A DNA stretch of 64,000 nt from Monarcha castaneiventris obscurior (GCA_026261815.1 JAMPIT010000379.1:7080001-7144000); one strand, 5' to 3'. Shown: positions 1-13,497, counted from the stretch's first letter. Translations and numbers: made by a program. The notes: generated from the sequence alone by a model not told the origin.

Positions 1-7
1 TCTTTGA

Positions 8-55
8 TTCTACTTCTAAATTATTTTTCCGTTCTACTTCTAAATTATTTTTCCG
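8..55. repeat. 24-bp perfect tandem duplication
   Basis: Two adjacent identical 24-bp units (8-31 and 32-55) beginning TTCTACTTCTAAATTA and ending TTTCCG. This is a small, probably recent tandem duplication in AT-rich sequence at the window edge. No gene is associated with it. Confidence 0.95.
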
Positions 56-3000
56 TGTATCATTCATTCAGAGTCAATATGCATACATTGTTAATATCTG
101 TGAAATTCTGTTATGCCTTTTATTTGTGAAACTCAGCAGAGGGATGATGGGCATTGATTTATCTAGCTCACAATCACTTTTAGAGTTTTTTTAGTTATAC
201 AGAGAAAAAGCTGAAAAACCATACAGTAGAAACTGAGGGATTTATACATCAGTACTCAGTATATTTGTTAGAGCTTTGTTCACATGCCCTGACCCTCCAT
301 CTGTGTTGTAGCCAAATGGGGATGATCTATTATCATGATTGCTTTTACTTGCAAAGTAGCTAAACAAGGGGCCAACATTCTTCTCTTTAGTTCCCTTTGC
401 TTCCTGAATCTGGTGAACTTTGTAAGGTACAGATCAGTACAAATGTTGCTATATTATGAGCAGAGGCATTTTTAAACTATTAATTTGTTAGGCAATTTTT
501 TTTACTGTCAGGATGCTAGAGGGAAGCTACAACATTCTTCATTTCCCTTCTTCCAGTCTGGGAGATAGGGAGATATAAATAGAATTTCTGACTTTTTTTC
601 ACAGCAGGTTTAAATCGTATCCCCAAATGATCTTTTCTGTTACTCATTTGTTCATTTTCCCCCCACCACTTCTTAAAAGGGAACCCCTCCACAGCCTTCA
701 TGTACATCTGATGGGAGATGGAGCATTTTTAGTTCAGGTAGATGTTATTTATGTGTCATTACATAAACACACTTTAAAATATTTACCTTCCCAAATTCGA
801 TGATGAGAGCAGTTTTCTTAGCTAATTGTCTATTTCCCATATGAGTACTGGTAACTATATGGCCTACAATATCTTTGAAGTCATGGCCTTTGCAGAAGAC
901 AGGAGAGCGTCATGGGATGCATCTATTAAAAGGCTACAGAAAGAACAGCCTTTGACATTTCCTTTTTGCCTCTAATTGACTGAGAGCCTCTAAAAATGAG
1001 GCAGAGTGATTGATGTTTATGTAGCCTCTGCTGAGGCTTCAGAGTTTCTCCTCAATGGATACTTTACTTTCTGATCTTTCTGTATTTTTAGAGAAGATAT
1101 TTCCTTCAGATGGAATGCAAACATCTGACATATAAAGGTTTGTCTCTCATGTAACTGCACTCATTTTTCTTCATTATTCCCAATGAGCAAAACTGTAGAC
1201 AGCTGTAGAGTCTTTCAGAATTTACTGGTGACTCTTGCTCTTTTTTTCAAGGTCCTTTATATGTGTTACCATTGAAAAAGAAAAAAGTGCTTCCAGTAAC
1301 TGCTGCCTTTTATCTGAGAGTCTTCATACAACTTCCACAAAATATTGGTTGTCTTTCTCTCCAGGGGCAGCTTTGACTTCTTCTGGCAAAGTGACTATAG
1401 CACAATGCAGTAGCATTTGAACTTCACTGTAGGGGATGTGTGAGGAAAATTAATGCGAAGCTTCTAAAAGTAAGCCTGTTCTTTACATTTTCCCCTTTCC
1501 TAGGCAAGTATAAGTTATCAGCCTTATTCCTTGTCTATAAGATGAAAAAATAAATCTAAGAATAATTTCATTGCAAGGAGAAATTTGTGGTGTTGTCACA
1601 GTTTAAGTTTTTTACATTTTGCCAGCATAAAAAGCATGCCATATATAGATATGTCAGTGTTAAAAAGGTGGCGTGATACAGCTACAAAGACCTAGTTTTC
1701 ATAAAAAAAACATTGAAAGATGCAAGCTAGACTAAAACTTTTGCAGAACCAAAAGATTAAATTACTTTTTCTCATATGAAAATACAAGAATTACAAACAA
1801 AAATAATGCATGCTTCCTGTCGTAGGAAAGGCGATGTTATTAAAGTGAATTTTTTGATGTATTAAAGTACATTTTGAGCAAAATTATAAAATTTTTTGAC
1901 ATCTACTAGTTGCGCCATGCTGTTCAGGTGTTAGAAAATAAATACATGGTAGAGTCATTTGTAGTCCAAATAAAGAAGTTACACAATGTCCACAACAAAA
2001 GCAGTGGTCTTCATATTTTTTCAGAATCAGAAGTATTTATTACATTGGGCAAAACAGATGGAGCTATTCTGTTGGCTGTATCAGATGTGTTTCTTATTCA
2101 GGATTAAACATTTATCCTCAGAGTCATAGATATTGTCATATGCCAGCAGGTTGACTTGGTAGTGCTGCACTTCTGGCCAGTAAAAATTCTGTAGTGAAAA
2201 CAAGAATTCACCTTCAGTGTTGCCAGAGCTATTTTTTTAATTGCCAGAACATTTTATTTATTATTAATAATGAATAAAATTAAGTCAAATCTTTCCGATA
2301 ACTTGAAGGAAATGAAAGAAGAAGAGAGAGTAAAAATTACAAATGAAATAAACCACTTCCTGGCAAAATTGAAATATTAGACATTGGGAAAACGAGACAT
2401 TGTAGATGGAAATTCAGACTTCTGCATTTACATTTTAAGTAACATTCTGTCAGACTGACTGCTTAAAGAAAGTTCTCTTGAGTCAATGGAACCTGGAAAG
2501 AGTCTGACCCACTGGCAGCCTGACATTAGAACTTGGAGACTATAAAGTCTTGTCTTACTGTGTTATATATGTCCATAAATTATAGGTCATATAAATGCCT
2601 AGGGAGGTCATAGAATCCTTACTTTAATTACTAGAGCAGGTAAGTAATTCCACAAGATTGAAGACCTCAGAATGCATGTAAAGAATTATAAAAAGCATAT
2701 AAAAAGCTGAGGTAAAGGAAGTACACTTACGTCTTAAGGCATCTTCTCCAAGTCATATACTGGATTCAGAGATAATTAATGCGTTACGAAAACTCCTGCT
2801 GTAAAATGGTGAGAAAAACCATCCATTCAAATCATATTTTAACACATTAAATTTTCATTCTGTTACTATTATTATCTTTATGAAGTTCAGAGTAAAATTT
2901 CAATGTCAGGGCTTGTCCTGTTTTATAACTCTTTTCTGCATATGTGTCTGGCAAAGGCATTGTCCCGTTCTCCAACTTGTTGATTTTTTCAAGTGTTCTG

Positions 3001-5500
3001 CATTCACTGCTCTGAGAGACTCATCCTCTTTTCCCTCCAGGAGAGAGAGACCTGGCTCAATCCCCAGTTAGCAACTGAGGACCACTCTGCAAATGAGATA
3101 ATTTCATCTTGTCTTTCTCCATAATCTTTCTTTTAAAACTCCTGATTTCATTCTTCCTTTTTTTAAAAAGTCACAGATTTTGCCTCTGCTGCCACCCAAA
3201 TTGAGGGTGGGATTTATCTTCTAAATTACACCTGTTACTGTGATATAATGTAATGTACAGTGTGAACACACCTAATCTATTGATGTCGTTCATAAGTCAC
3301 TTGCAAAATGTCCTTTATTTGAAAACGTTCGGACCAGAAAGTGTTTCATTTTAATGGAGGAATTACTTCTGGTTTTTTACATGCATCCTATGTATTTCCA
3401 CTACTACAACTTTGCAACTTCTTCTCTTAGATATTAAGTTATATGGAAAAAAAAGTCCCATATTGTTCTATAAATGTTGTAAAATAAAAAAGATAATCTC
3501 TGCTATCCCATAAGAGGTGTGTCAGGTTGAAATCTTCCATTGTCTCTGAAATTTTAGTTTCCAGCTCTTCTATGCCCAATCCAAAGTGTCTGTTTAAAAG
3601 CTTGGACAGTTAAAATCCTCTTCATAGAGAGCCTGAAGATTGATTCAACATCCTCATCATTAAATGCATATATGCACATAAAATACATTTTTGAACTATA
3701 TATATAAATATATGCAAATACATTAATTTTTTTCAATTATTGATAATGATACAAATATAAGGTTTTATGAAGGTATATCTATTTTGATATTCAAAGGATT
3801 CTTAACATCTGTCATTTTTTGATACCAGAAAGATGTGATTGTAAATGTGCTTCTTCAGCCTTTCAATTCTTGGAGTCTCCTACATAATTTTCATGAGCAT
3901 TTTTGCAACAACTGATGGAAAGCCTGAGAGGCTCGAGGTTATAGCAGCATTTTTTATGCTGGATTTTTGCTAGCTGTGCTCACTGTTGACTCTGGGACCA
4001 TAAGAATGTGGCTCCAGTGAGCCTTTGTTTCTCCAGTCATTGCATGGCAAACTGCTTTCTCTCTGAAGAAAGTGGAGCAGCCTGCCTGTGTCAGCTGTGT
4101 GCGCGCCGTCCCCCTCAAGATGATTTGCAGGACCTATAACTATTGCTTGGTTTCCTTTACCCTAGTCTGAAAGGATTTCCTGGTGTTTTATTTCTGACAG
4201 CATTTCTTAATCTTTGTGATTCCTAGCCATTTCTTGTCAAAAGGATTGAGTCTCTATCGCTCTCATAATCGTGAGTTTGAAAAAAACAGTATCATACATT
4301 ATCTGGTGGGGGGGGAACAAAAGGGGTACTCTCACTGACTGCCAAGCTCCATTGTCCTCTCAGCTGGGGGATTTCCTTCTTTATGAAGAAATTCTTAAAA
4401 TTGCTCCAGGTAGTGGAAAGTTCAGAAAATACTAATTTTAATTTGGCAATGCATGACACTGGCATGGAGTAGCAATAGTGGCATTTCTTTCAATTGCCAT
4501 CTCACTACACTGTGCAGCATGTAATGCTTCACTGTATCTATTACAATATTACACTTTCTCAAAGGGCTTAAATAACATAATTTCCTAAATGTAAAAGATT
4601 ATTTTGAAAATATGAGTAACAAATTTCATCCTGACTTATAAAATTGAAGCATGGTCACTGAAGAGCAGAGTTCATTGTTGCAATTACACCAATGCAATAC
4701 TTAAATGTAGCTTATTACTAAACTTTTAGGTTGTAACTTTTAGGTAATACCTCACCTATATCTGAAATTTTTTTGATCAGAGACTATTTGTATATTTAAT
4801 TGCTCTGGAAAAATATTCTTGTTTTTAGACAAAACATCAGGCAGCTATTTGAGAAAACAAAATAGAAATTCTCTTTCCTTGCCTCTTTCTGGAGACTTAT
4901 ACAGAGAATTCTTGGCTCCCAACACTCATCAGTTTGGAAAGATCTGCCAACTTTATGTGTAGGGCTTGCTGTCAGTAGGGAATGTAATCCAAGTTAATTA
5001 GCATGAAATGAAGAAAAAGTAACGTAGGTACCTGTAACAACAAAGAATTCTCTTGCAGTCCTAAGTCTTAGTGAAGACGAAATCGTTTGCTCTTCCAATG
5101 GTGTGATAATGGCTGAAGAAAACCACAGGATCTACAGTGCATTGCTGAATCACAATGAAATTGCACATCATTCTTTATTCAATTTGCTATTGAGTATATA
5201 CGTAGAATTTTTGTCTTATCATTAAATAAGCCTTGGTTTCTAAAGAGCCCACAGTCCCTGAGAGGAACCCCTCCTTGTGCCTGTGTCTGGGGACTGCTCG
5301 TTATCCTCGGCAGTGCTGAGGAAAATTCACACTACAATAAGAGAATAAGAAATGCATGCAATGGAAGTGTAACAGTTCATACAGCTATTAGACTGTAATG
5401 GTTTCCTGTGTAATCTACCACAACCTTGTATCTCTACCCACAGAAATTTGGCAGTGTTTATCTCCCAGGCTGCATTTTTGTTCAGAATGACACAAGACTG
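56..5500. other. AT-rich noncoding stretch
   Basis: No exon, RNA gene or recognisable transposon is visible. Open frames are at most about 65 codons and look random. There are short AT-rich runs, such as an alternating TA tract near 3,697-3,718 and a G run near 4,308-4,316. A textbook-like donor (GCAG followed by GTAAGT) lies at 2,637-2,646, but the bases upstream carry stops in all frames, so I do not call an exon. Confidence 0.6.
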
Positions 5501-5509
5501 AAGGTGCCA

Positions 5510-5800
5510 TCAGAGCATCCTGAGGGCCAACGGCTGCCTAAGGGGTAGGAGCCAAGAGCCCAGCACCACAACAGCTCAGTGAGGAACTGGGCAGCGGGGG
5601 GGTCCCAGCCTCAGGTGCTGGGTGGAATCCTCCTTGAGGATGGACTGAGGCTGGGCCAGGACCTGGACCCATTGCAAGGCAGGGCAGGGCTGTGGGGAGC
5701 TGAAGAGCAGCACTTCTGCAGCATTGCTCGGGCAGAGGCTGACAGCCCTGGCCGCTGCCACGGGTTCTTGGGATCTGGGAAGGACAGGGGGAGCATAAGA
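5510..5800. other. GC-rich island of unknown origin
   Basis: About 290 bp that is clearly richer in G and C than its surroundings, with several CpGs and purine-rich runs such as GGGCAGCGGGGGGG. Overlapping open frames of 60-90 codons exist on both strands, as expected by chance in GC-rich DNA with few stop codons. I do not recognise a family. It could be an old transposon fragment, a regulatory element or a fragment of a GC-rich gene. No terminal repeats or A-tail were found. Confidence 0.5.
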
Positions 5801-6388
5801 AGGGCATTCTTTATGAATTTGATGTAGTATTTTCGTAAAGCTTATTGGTTTGATTTATGTCTCTCACGAGTCTAATTAGACTGTATCTCTCCAAAGCAGA
5901 GGGGAACAAGAGCTTAGTAAAGCTTTCTGGGTAAGGGTATTGAATTCTTCCATGTCTTGACAAAACCCTAACTTCTTTCTTTGATTATCTGGAATTGCTA
6001 AAGGCTTTCACAGGTTTGAGATTACAAAGATTCTAGATTCAATATGATGTGATGCAACTCCAATAATATTTGGCAATTTTAGTCTCAATTGTATTCTCAT
6101 TTCTTTCTACCAGCAGTAATCAAGAAGTGGTATTATTCATGTCAGTGTAAAATCTCACTGCATTTTAATGGTAATGCAGCTACCATAAATAATGTATGTG
6201 TCTTTGTTACAGTAAACTGATGACAAGGCCAGTTAAGGCTGAACTTTCATGAAATAATATACTTACAGTCAGTAAGGTATTTGTTCTACTTAATTCATTA
6301 TACAATGAACAAGATACATTCTTCTCTAATTTTCTTATAGTGAATCAGGTGATGGTTTATGGCAACAGCTAGACAGTAATCTAGGTTA
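5801..6388. other. AT-rich noncoding stretch
   Basis: Ordinary AT-rich sequence between the GC-rich island and the solo LTR. I see no coding or repeat signal. Confidence 0.55.
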
Positions 6389-6393
6389 TTGCC
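6389..6393. repeat. Target-site duplication, left copy (TTGCC)
   Basis: TTGCC lies immediately before the solo LTR and is repeated exactly at 6,866-6,870. A 5-bp duplication is the usual size for ERVL-type and some other retroviral integrases, and it fixes the LTR boundaries. Confidence 0.8.
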
Positions 6394-6865
6394 TATCCTG
6401 GGTTGCAGCGTATTCTATTACCATCCTAATGAGCTGTTGAAACCAGGTGGGGCAGTGTTTCCTTGCCTCCTCCCTCCAGACTATTTCCCTGATTAATGAG
6501 CCCGTCAACACCTGGCCTCACGACTCATCATCCCATTGTGAGATGCTCCACCCAGAGGGAGGAACCAAGCATTTCATCCTAGATAAAACCTGAGATTCCA
6601 AACGCCTTGCATACCCCTTTCCATTGGATTCCTGGAGGACGAGAAGAGCTACATAGCCACCACTGGACCTTCTGAGGAAGAGCGGACCCTTTCTACAGGA
6701 TCACCACTTCAGGAGGACTGCAGCCACTCTGACTAACAGGATGTCAGGTTGTATCCTGACTCTGTCAGTGTAAACCAGCGTTTTCTGCCTTTTTTTTCTT
6801 AATTTCCCTATTAAATTGTTATTCTGACTTGTTGCCTCCCACTGGTTTGTTTTCAAACTAGTGCA
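6394..6865 (+). mobile_element. Solo LTR of an endogenous retrovirus (ERVL-like, plus strand)
   Basis: A 472-bp block resembling, from memory, an LTR family common in songbirds (starting near TGTCCTGGGTTGCAGC and ending near TTCAAACTAGTGCA). It is flanked by the 5-bp duplication TTGCC. The expected 5' TG is TA here, so the terminal dinucleotide has mutated; the 3' CA is kept. A TATA-like GATAAAA at 6,582-6,588 and an ATTAAA polyadenylation-like signal at 6,810-6,815 sit in the right order for U3-R-U5 on the plus strand. No gag, pol or env sequence adjoins either side, so the internal part was most likely lost by LTR-LTR recombination. The family assignment is by recollection; the structure and duplication are seen directly. 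Confidence 0.85.
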
Positions 6866-6870
6866 TTGCC
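6866..6870. repeat. Target-site duplication, right copy (TTGCC)
   Basis: Exact copy of 6,389-6,393, directly after the terminal CA of the solo LTR. Confidence 0.8.
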
Positions 6871-9808
6871 CAAGCCACAACTTAGTGTGTGTTATAGAGG
6901 AAATGGAAGGAAAATCATCACTGCAAATCAGTGGTATTTCAAATGTTCTGTTTTTTATATTGTTGAATGCAGTAATTTATTGTTTCCTGATGAAAACCAC
7001 TTGGTAGTGCACATAAAAATCTTTTAAAATTTTTTATATTCATAACTTTTAAAAAATTTCTGTCTGCTTATTAATGGTGCCAGTTTCTGCAGAATTTTGT
7101 AAGTTCTTTCATAATTTCAAGACTGTTAAATCCTTTTGCACTACATTAGGTACAAAGACATTGTGCATCTAATGGCTGACTCAAGAAAAGAAAAACCATG
7201 AATTGTTATAAATATGCATTAATGGCCTGCATTACAATGTAGGGAAACCTCATTAAGCAGAAAAAGCCATAGGAACATGAAATAAATGTAAAATTAGGAA
7301 GAGAGTTTACCAAACTCCTAACACATACAAAAGAATTGTATCTCTGTCACCTCTCTCTTACATGTGTGTATATATATGTATACTTATGTACGTATGTGTT
7401 TTAAATATTAAAAAAATCAGTAAAGTAGCTTCGTAACTTTTCTATTACTTAATGAAATTTCTGTGCATTGCTTATTAGATTTATTAATAAGGGCTTGTCT
7501 TTGTCATGATAATGTCTCTGACTCCTGTTGACATGATGTTTTCATTTTGCAAGTTAAATATTGCATGCTTAATTAATTTTTAGAATAGCTATGATAAGAT
7601 TTTTTTAAATCAATGTGTTAATCATTATACCTTTGGCAAAATGTAATTGGGAACATTTTCACTTAAAAACCAGAAATGTGAAGTGTTTCTCTGACATGAA
7701 GTAAATGAAGTTTTTTTTCCTTACTCTGTACTGACTTCAAAGAAAATGTTAATGCCTTTATACTGCCTTACCTCCAATTTTGGGAGCAAATATGACTTCA
7801 CAGAAAAAAATCTTTTGGATTGGTAGCACAGAGACTGGTCCTAATGTTTTTTAAAAGGTGCTCATTACTATTTGGTGGGTGTTAGCCTTGTTCTAAATAA
7901 AGTTTTTCAAGGTTTTTTTATTTCTCTGCAATTGCTGTTGAGTTCTTATGGTTACTAAGATTCTGTGCAAATCAAACATGCTTTTGGATCTACTTGTTCA
8001 AGATATTAGGCTTCCAGGATGAAAGGATAATTCATAAACCTCCGCTAATATACTTTTCTGCTATTTTTTTTTTATGCTCAGCAATGAGCTGAGGATATAA
8101 GCAATAGTTTTTTAAATACAATTACATCTTTACCCAGTAATACTTCGTTTCCTAATATCTGCTCAAATTCTTGATTTAATATTTTCCACTGTTATAAAGA
8201 GTGAGAAATAGCAAACAGCAGGCATGCAAAAGGATTAATGATTCCTTATTCATGTCACTCTTGGTATTTAAAAACTTTAATATTATTGACATTTATTTTG
8301 TGAACTGTCATCTTACCTAGCAACCTGTTGTTTAATAACTTAAGATTAAAATTGATTAAAAGTATTTAAGTCCAGTAAAAGTTTTTTAAATAAAACCTTT
8401 AAAATGGCTAACTGGTTAAATGCAGTGTGACAATTTATGTTGGCTTATGCTTCTCAAAGACCTCATAGGAAGAGAAAAGTTTTAAGCCGCTTCTGAAACA
8501 TAACAACATTCTAAGTTAGTTCAGGCTTTCAGAGAAATCTTCCCAAGCAAAGGGCAGTCAGGGAGAAAGGAAGAGAATTCTTCTTTGAAGCCTAAGAACT
8601 GGGCAATTAAGTTTGGCAAATGCAATGAGCAAGGCAGGAGTTAGCAGCATGTCTATGAACAAGGGAGATGGGATAAAATGGGGCATACCACGGAGGACAG
8701 CAAGCAAACAGGAGTAATGTAGCAGGTAAAGAGGAATCAGTGGGGTAAGGCAAAAGAACTGACATAGTCAGCAATGTTGTGGACTGGGAAATTGATTTTT
8801 TAATCAGCTTTCTGAACTAAAATGATTTGGGCAAAAGGTATGAATACAAGGGCAGCAGTCCAAAAGTTCACAAAAAGAGAAGATATAAGTGTTCCAGTTC
8901 TATGTAAATTACTAGATACAGCTGTATTAAATAGAAAACTCAGCAGTATAAAACTCTGTCACTTTAATCACTGTCCTGTATCCCATGAGGGTATAAATTT
9001 CATCACAGTACATGAGAAAAACCTTTTAAGTAATTGCTTGTTCTTTTTGTGGGCTTTTTTTTTTTTTTGTTTGTTTGTTTGTTTTAGGAGAAATCTGTAT
9101 GTAATTAAGCACTTTGGATTTAAACACATAGTACCAGAATAAAAATGTAAAAATGCAGCATTTTACATATTACAAAAAAAATCTGCAGGGCTGTAACTGA
9201 CAAGGAGGCTGTACCATAGAAGAAATTATTTATAGTACTTGTGTGCATCAGAAAACATTGGTCCAGCATGGATGTGCATCATCACTTAACAGCTGAATGA
9301 AAATTTTATTATACCTAGCAACTTAAAGTAGATGGTAAAAGACCCAAACCACACTCATGTATATTATTGGTGCATGAAACTGATAAAGGTCAAATCTTGA
9401 CTGGACAGTATTTGGCAATACTGTAAGAGAAAGAAACATCAGTGAAAGAACTACCCTGATAAAAGCTATAAGCACGTCTCTGAACATTCAGTGGAAGTGT
9501 GAAATATTTCGTGGCAGAGATGATGCTTTCACACCAGAAGCTGTCAGATGAACCCTTATATCCCATCTTGAAGCATCAATAGATAGATTTGAAGTAGTCC
9601 AAATAGCCTCTTACAGTAAGACTTAATTAAACCTGGTAACACCCACTTTCCATCATGAGATATTCCATTTAGAGATTCAAATGTGTGCTGTATAAACTCA
9701 GAGGTTGAAAATCACTGCTGCTAGGAGAAAAGCTGTGGGTTTATGGTATTGTAATTGCTAAAAATGTACATTAATAGTTTCATGCCAGTTTTCCCAGGCT
9801 GCTAAAGG
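6871..9808. other. AT-rich noncoding stretch
   Basis: No gene or known transposon is recognised. It contains a TG/TA-rich patch near 7,363-7,400 and a poly-T tract followed by (TTTG)n at about 9,055-9,086. A 106-codon open frame at 8,822-9,142 runs through the poly-T and TTTG repeat, giving a run of Phe residues, and is not credible as a protein. Confidence 0.6.
9055..9086. repeat. Poly-T and (TTTG)n microsatellite
   Basis: A T run followed by about four TTTG units. It may be the decayed tail of a minus-strand retroposed sequence, but no body can be identified. Confidence 0.85.
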
Positions 9809-9862
9809 AAAACTTATATTAAATAGAAGATTATTAAAACTTATATTAAATAGAAGATTATT
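9809..9862. repeat. 27-bp perfect tandem duplication
   Basis: Two adjacent identical copies (9,809-9,835 and 9,836-9,862) of a unit starting AAAACTTATATTAAATAG. Identity is complete, so the duplication is young or gene-converted. It is noncoding. Confidence 0.95.
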
Positions 9863-11510
9863 CTTTCTGAAACCCTGTTTTAGTTTTCAGTAATGTCTTT
9901 TAAAGACATTCCCTCCTCGAAGCCCACAAGAGGACTAGAATGTAGCTGACAATTCTGCCTGCAGCCTCCAGATACATGTTTGTAGCATTTCAGGTATGGG
10001 CATGTATTCAGCTTACTCTTAAACAACACAGTCTCATTTGGCATCAATAGACAAACCATCTGTTCAGATGGGGAAAATAGGCTAAAAAAATCAGGGTGTT
10101 TCCTTGGCTTCTTGCTGAATGACAGCTTCCAACTTCTGTTTCCTTTTTTAATTTGGGAAAATGTGTACAGTATTTTCTAACAGAAAAACTTTATTGTCAT
10201 AAGACCTTATCATATTGGCATAAATAGATGACAAAAACAACAACAAAAGAACCCTTTGCTGTTTTACTTGATAGAGTTGTCATAGAAAGATTGGATCTAT
10301 TTGATTATTGGTTGAGATTGTCAGTTACAGAATCTGGAGGACAGTGACTAAACTCTGTAAAGGTGTACATAAATATGGCTGAAAACGAGGACAACTCTAA
10401 AGATTTCAAGTAAAAGGTGTTGTGGCTTTAAAGATGACACCAAAACTGCTGTCAGTAGTCTGCTTTCCTCATAATTTCTTTGTTTCCTGGTGTTTTTTTC
10501 CAGAAAAAGAAGTATGGCTTTATTCATACTTTTTTTTTTTTTCCCCTTCTCCTGCCAGGACCACTACAGAGGCATTGCTCAGAACTTCAAAATATTTGCA
10601 CCTGCAAACCAAGTCTAGCATTTGCATTTGCAATGACGAATACTTTTCTCAGCTGGACTTTTGTTGTTCATCATCAGTCACTTTCTAATTAGGTAATGAG
10701 ACAAACCAATCTTGCCTTAAAAGAGAGCACATTTAGGGCTAGGCCCACTTTCAGGTGGCATTTGGTTGGAGGTTGGGCTCTTTTTCTCCTATTTTTTTTC
10801 TTATCTAAATTTACAGAATTAAGGCCAATTTGTATTATTTTGAAGTCTGTTTATTGAGGATTTGGGGAAGAGTGATAATTTATTGAAATACCAAAGGATA
10901 GAAAAACCTAGAAATTATGCAGATCAAAAGTCTCCAGAATTCTTTTAGGTAGGTCTAGGCCTTCATGGACATGAAAAGTGACAGTATTTTACAGATTCTT
11001 TCTATTACATATATTTATGACTATTTATCAGTCACCTCATATGGTGAAAGTTTACCTGTCAGCATTTTAAAAAGGTTACTCTTCTCCTTAAAACCAGAGG
11101 TTAACCACATACACTTAAAATAAGGGAAGATTTAGTAAGTATGTCTCATGGTCTAACAGTATGTAAAAGATAGATCCTCCTTTTGGACACATCCAAGGGG
11201 GAATTTTAAAAAAAATCCCACAAATTATATTCAAGTCACTAGAATGGGCTTTTAAATATCAGAATGTATAATTCAAGTTATATTCCTAATAAAAGGGAAG
11301 GATATAGAAGAGGACTGTATCTATTCAATGGACAAAAGAGGAAACTGATTCCACACTTGCAGTCCTTTCTTGCCTCTTTTCCCACCACATGGACCCCACT
11401 GAGAGGTGGAAATTGTGCCATTCCAATATTTCATATGTTTCCATTAATAATCTCGCTTCTGTTTTCTCTTGGAAAATGAGGACACTATAGATGCTGTATT
11501 CCTGTTACTT

Positions 11511-11550
11511 GAGTAACTCTCTTTTTTCTTGAGTAACTCTCTTTTTTCTT
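11511..11550. repeat. 20-bp perfect tandem duplication
   Basis: Two identical 20-bp units, GAGTAACTCTCTTTTTTCTT, at 11,511-11,530 and 11,531-11,550. Confidence 0.95.
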
Positions 11551-11956
11551 ATCTTTTTGAAACTTTTGAAATGAAACTTTATGAATGTCTGATTTTTGCT
11601 TCATATGAGAGAACTACAGCAAGGACCATCAGCTTTCTCCTCAGCCTTAAATGCCTAAGTCTACCTATGCAAGGTTGAGTCCTTCAGCTGTCAACACTGA
11701 GTGGCAGTGTATTGTGAGAGATACTTACAGAGCAGGAGGGTGCTTTTCCCCTCCATTTGTTCACTCCACTGTTTGCTTGCTGAGTTGTTCTAGACACTTG
11801 AACAGAGAGTCGTTGTCTTCTAAAGAGCTGAAGGGGTCCTGGTAACGTCTGGTTTTTTTAATAAAATGTGAAGTTGTCTATAACACATGCTCACTGCTCC
11901 TGTCTCAAAAAGTCTATAAAAGCAGGTATCCTGAACCATTTTGCAAAGTGGTTGTG

Positions 11957-11994
11957 CAGAAGCTCTGAAGTGTTACAGAAGCTTTGAAGTGTTA
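11957..11994. repeat. 19-bp tandem duplication
   Basis: CAGAAGCTCTGAAGTGTTA (11,957-11,975) is followed directly by the same unit with one C-to-T change (11,976-11,994). Confidence 0.93.
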
Positions 11995-13454
11995 CAGGGT
12001 TCAGCCAAAACAACAGTATATTCTTCTGCTAAAAAGGCATAGAATATCTTCTTTTTTCAGTCTGTTCAAAGCTGTGAAGTAGAAAATAGACATTCTTTAA
12101 AATACTTGTGTTGCCTTTGTGAAAGCTGTACAGCAGAGATATTTCAGGGAACTAAGAGCAGTACTGACATAATGAATTAAAGACAGGAGATCTTCCTTTG
12201 TGTGGCCAGTAATGAAGACTCATATATTTAGAAATCTAAAACTTCTTTAACATCCTCAAGTTATGTAACACATAGAAAAGCAGTAAAACATACATCATTA
12301 TCAGATGGCAAAAAATACTAACTTGGCTTTGGTGGACCTGGCTGAATTTCACAACAAAATCACAGGCACCATCATTCAAAAGGCTTCAACAGAGTGGTAA
12401 CTAATGAATTTGATATGCAAAATAAAAAGTCAGCAGAGTCCAACTAAGCTGAAGAGCATTCAGTGTGTCTGTGAGGGAAAAAAATCAAACCAAAATGTTG
12501 CAGTCATAAAGATTCAACCAGGAAGAACAAAACATCAGAGAGAGGAGTGTATTGGAATTTAGTACATTCATAATCTACCTTGCAACCATGAAACCAAAAT
12601 TGTTTTGACTATGTATTCTACACAAATATTTGTTTATTCAAACTACCCAAAATTGTCACAATAGCAGATTGAAATCACCAGAGCAAGCAAAATTACGAAG
12701 GACTGATGCAATTTCATTACCATATAGATATTATTTGGAGGAAAAAAAGGCAGGATTTCCACATTTAAGCTAATGGTTCTCTCTAATAGCAGGGATAACG
12801 GGACTGCAAAGCCTCCAATATAGCCATTGCCAACAGACACTTGCTGTATGGCTCAGACTTTCTCTGATACAATAGGTGCCAATGTATATTGACAAAAGAT
12901 TGATAATATTTATATATAATTAATTGTTTATGGAAAATACATCATACCAGATCTGACAGAATGAATGAGAAAGATGAGTCTGCCACAGCTCCATGTCCCC
13001 AGATTCAACCAGTAGCAAGGCTGAAGATGTATTCCTGGCAGACACATGCACACAGATGCTACATGCATAAAGAAACGTGTACACCTATATACATAACTGG
13101 CCACAGAGATCACAGGCAGACACACAAGACACTCATGCAAACCCAGAAAGTACCAGTTTACTCATCCTCCTCCCCAGTTTGGCTGAGCAGGGGGGAGCTC
13201 CATTAGTGAGAATATATAATTTTTACATATGTACAGTGGTCTCTACTCGTGCATCCACACATGAGCTGCACAGGATTCCTCAGGTCCCATAGCCAGCTCG
13301 TAGGTGTTTCTATACATTAAGTTTATAGCCCAAAACCTCATGATGATACTACAGTCTGCTAAGTAACATGGATAAACAGTGATTTGATAGACTGCAAATA
13401 GTTTTAAAATTATTGAAATCATTGTTGGAGACAAATGAGACAACCCTTTCTGAC

Positions 13455-13497
13455 AACCAAAAAATTAGTTCAAACCAATTGTTCAGATTTTTTGGTT
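13455..13497. repeat. Inverted repeat, 11-bp arms, 21-nt loop
   Basis: AACCAAAAAAT (13,455-13,465) is perfectly complementary to ATTTTTTGGTT (13,487-13,497). The AT-rich stem could be a miniature transposon remnant or chance. No target duplication was found. Confidence 0.8.

Noticed and set aside
2637..2646. Ideal splice donor GCAG|GTAAGT
   Set aside because: No convincing acceptor upstream and stops in all three frames over the preceding 50 bases.
8822..9142. 106-codon frame
   Set aside because: It runs through a poly-T and TTTG tract and has no motif or splice context.
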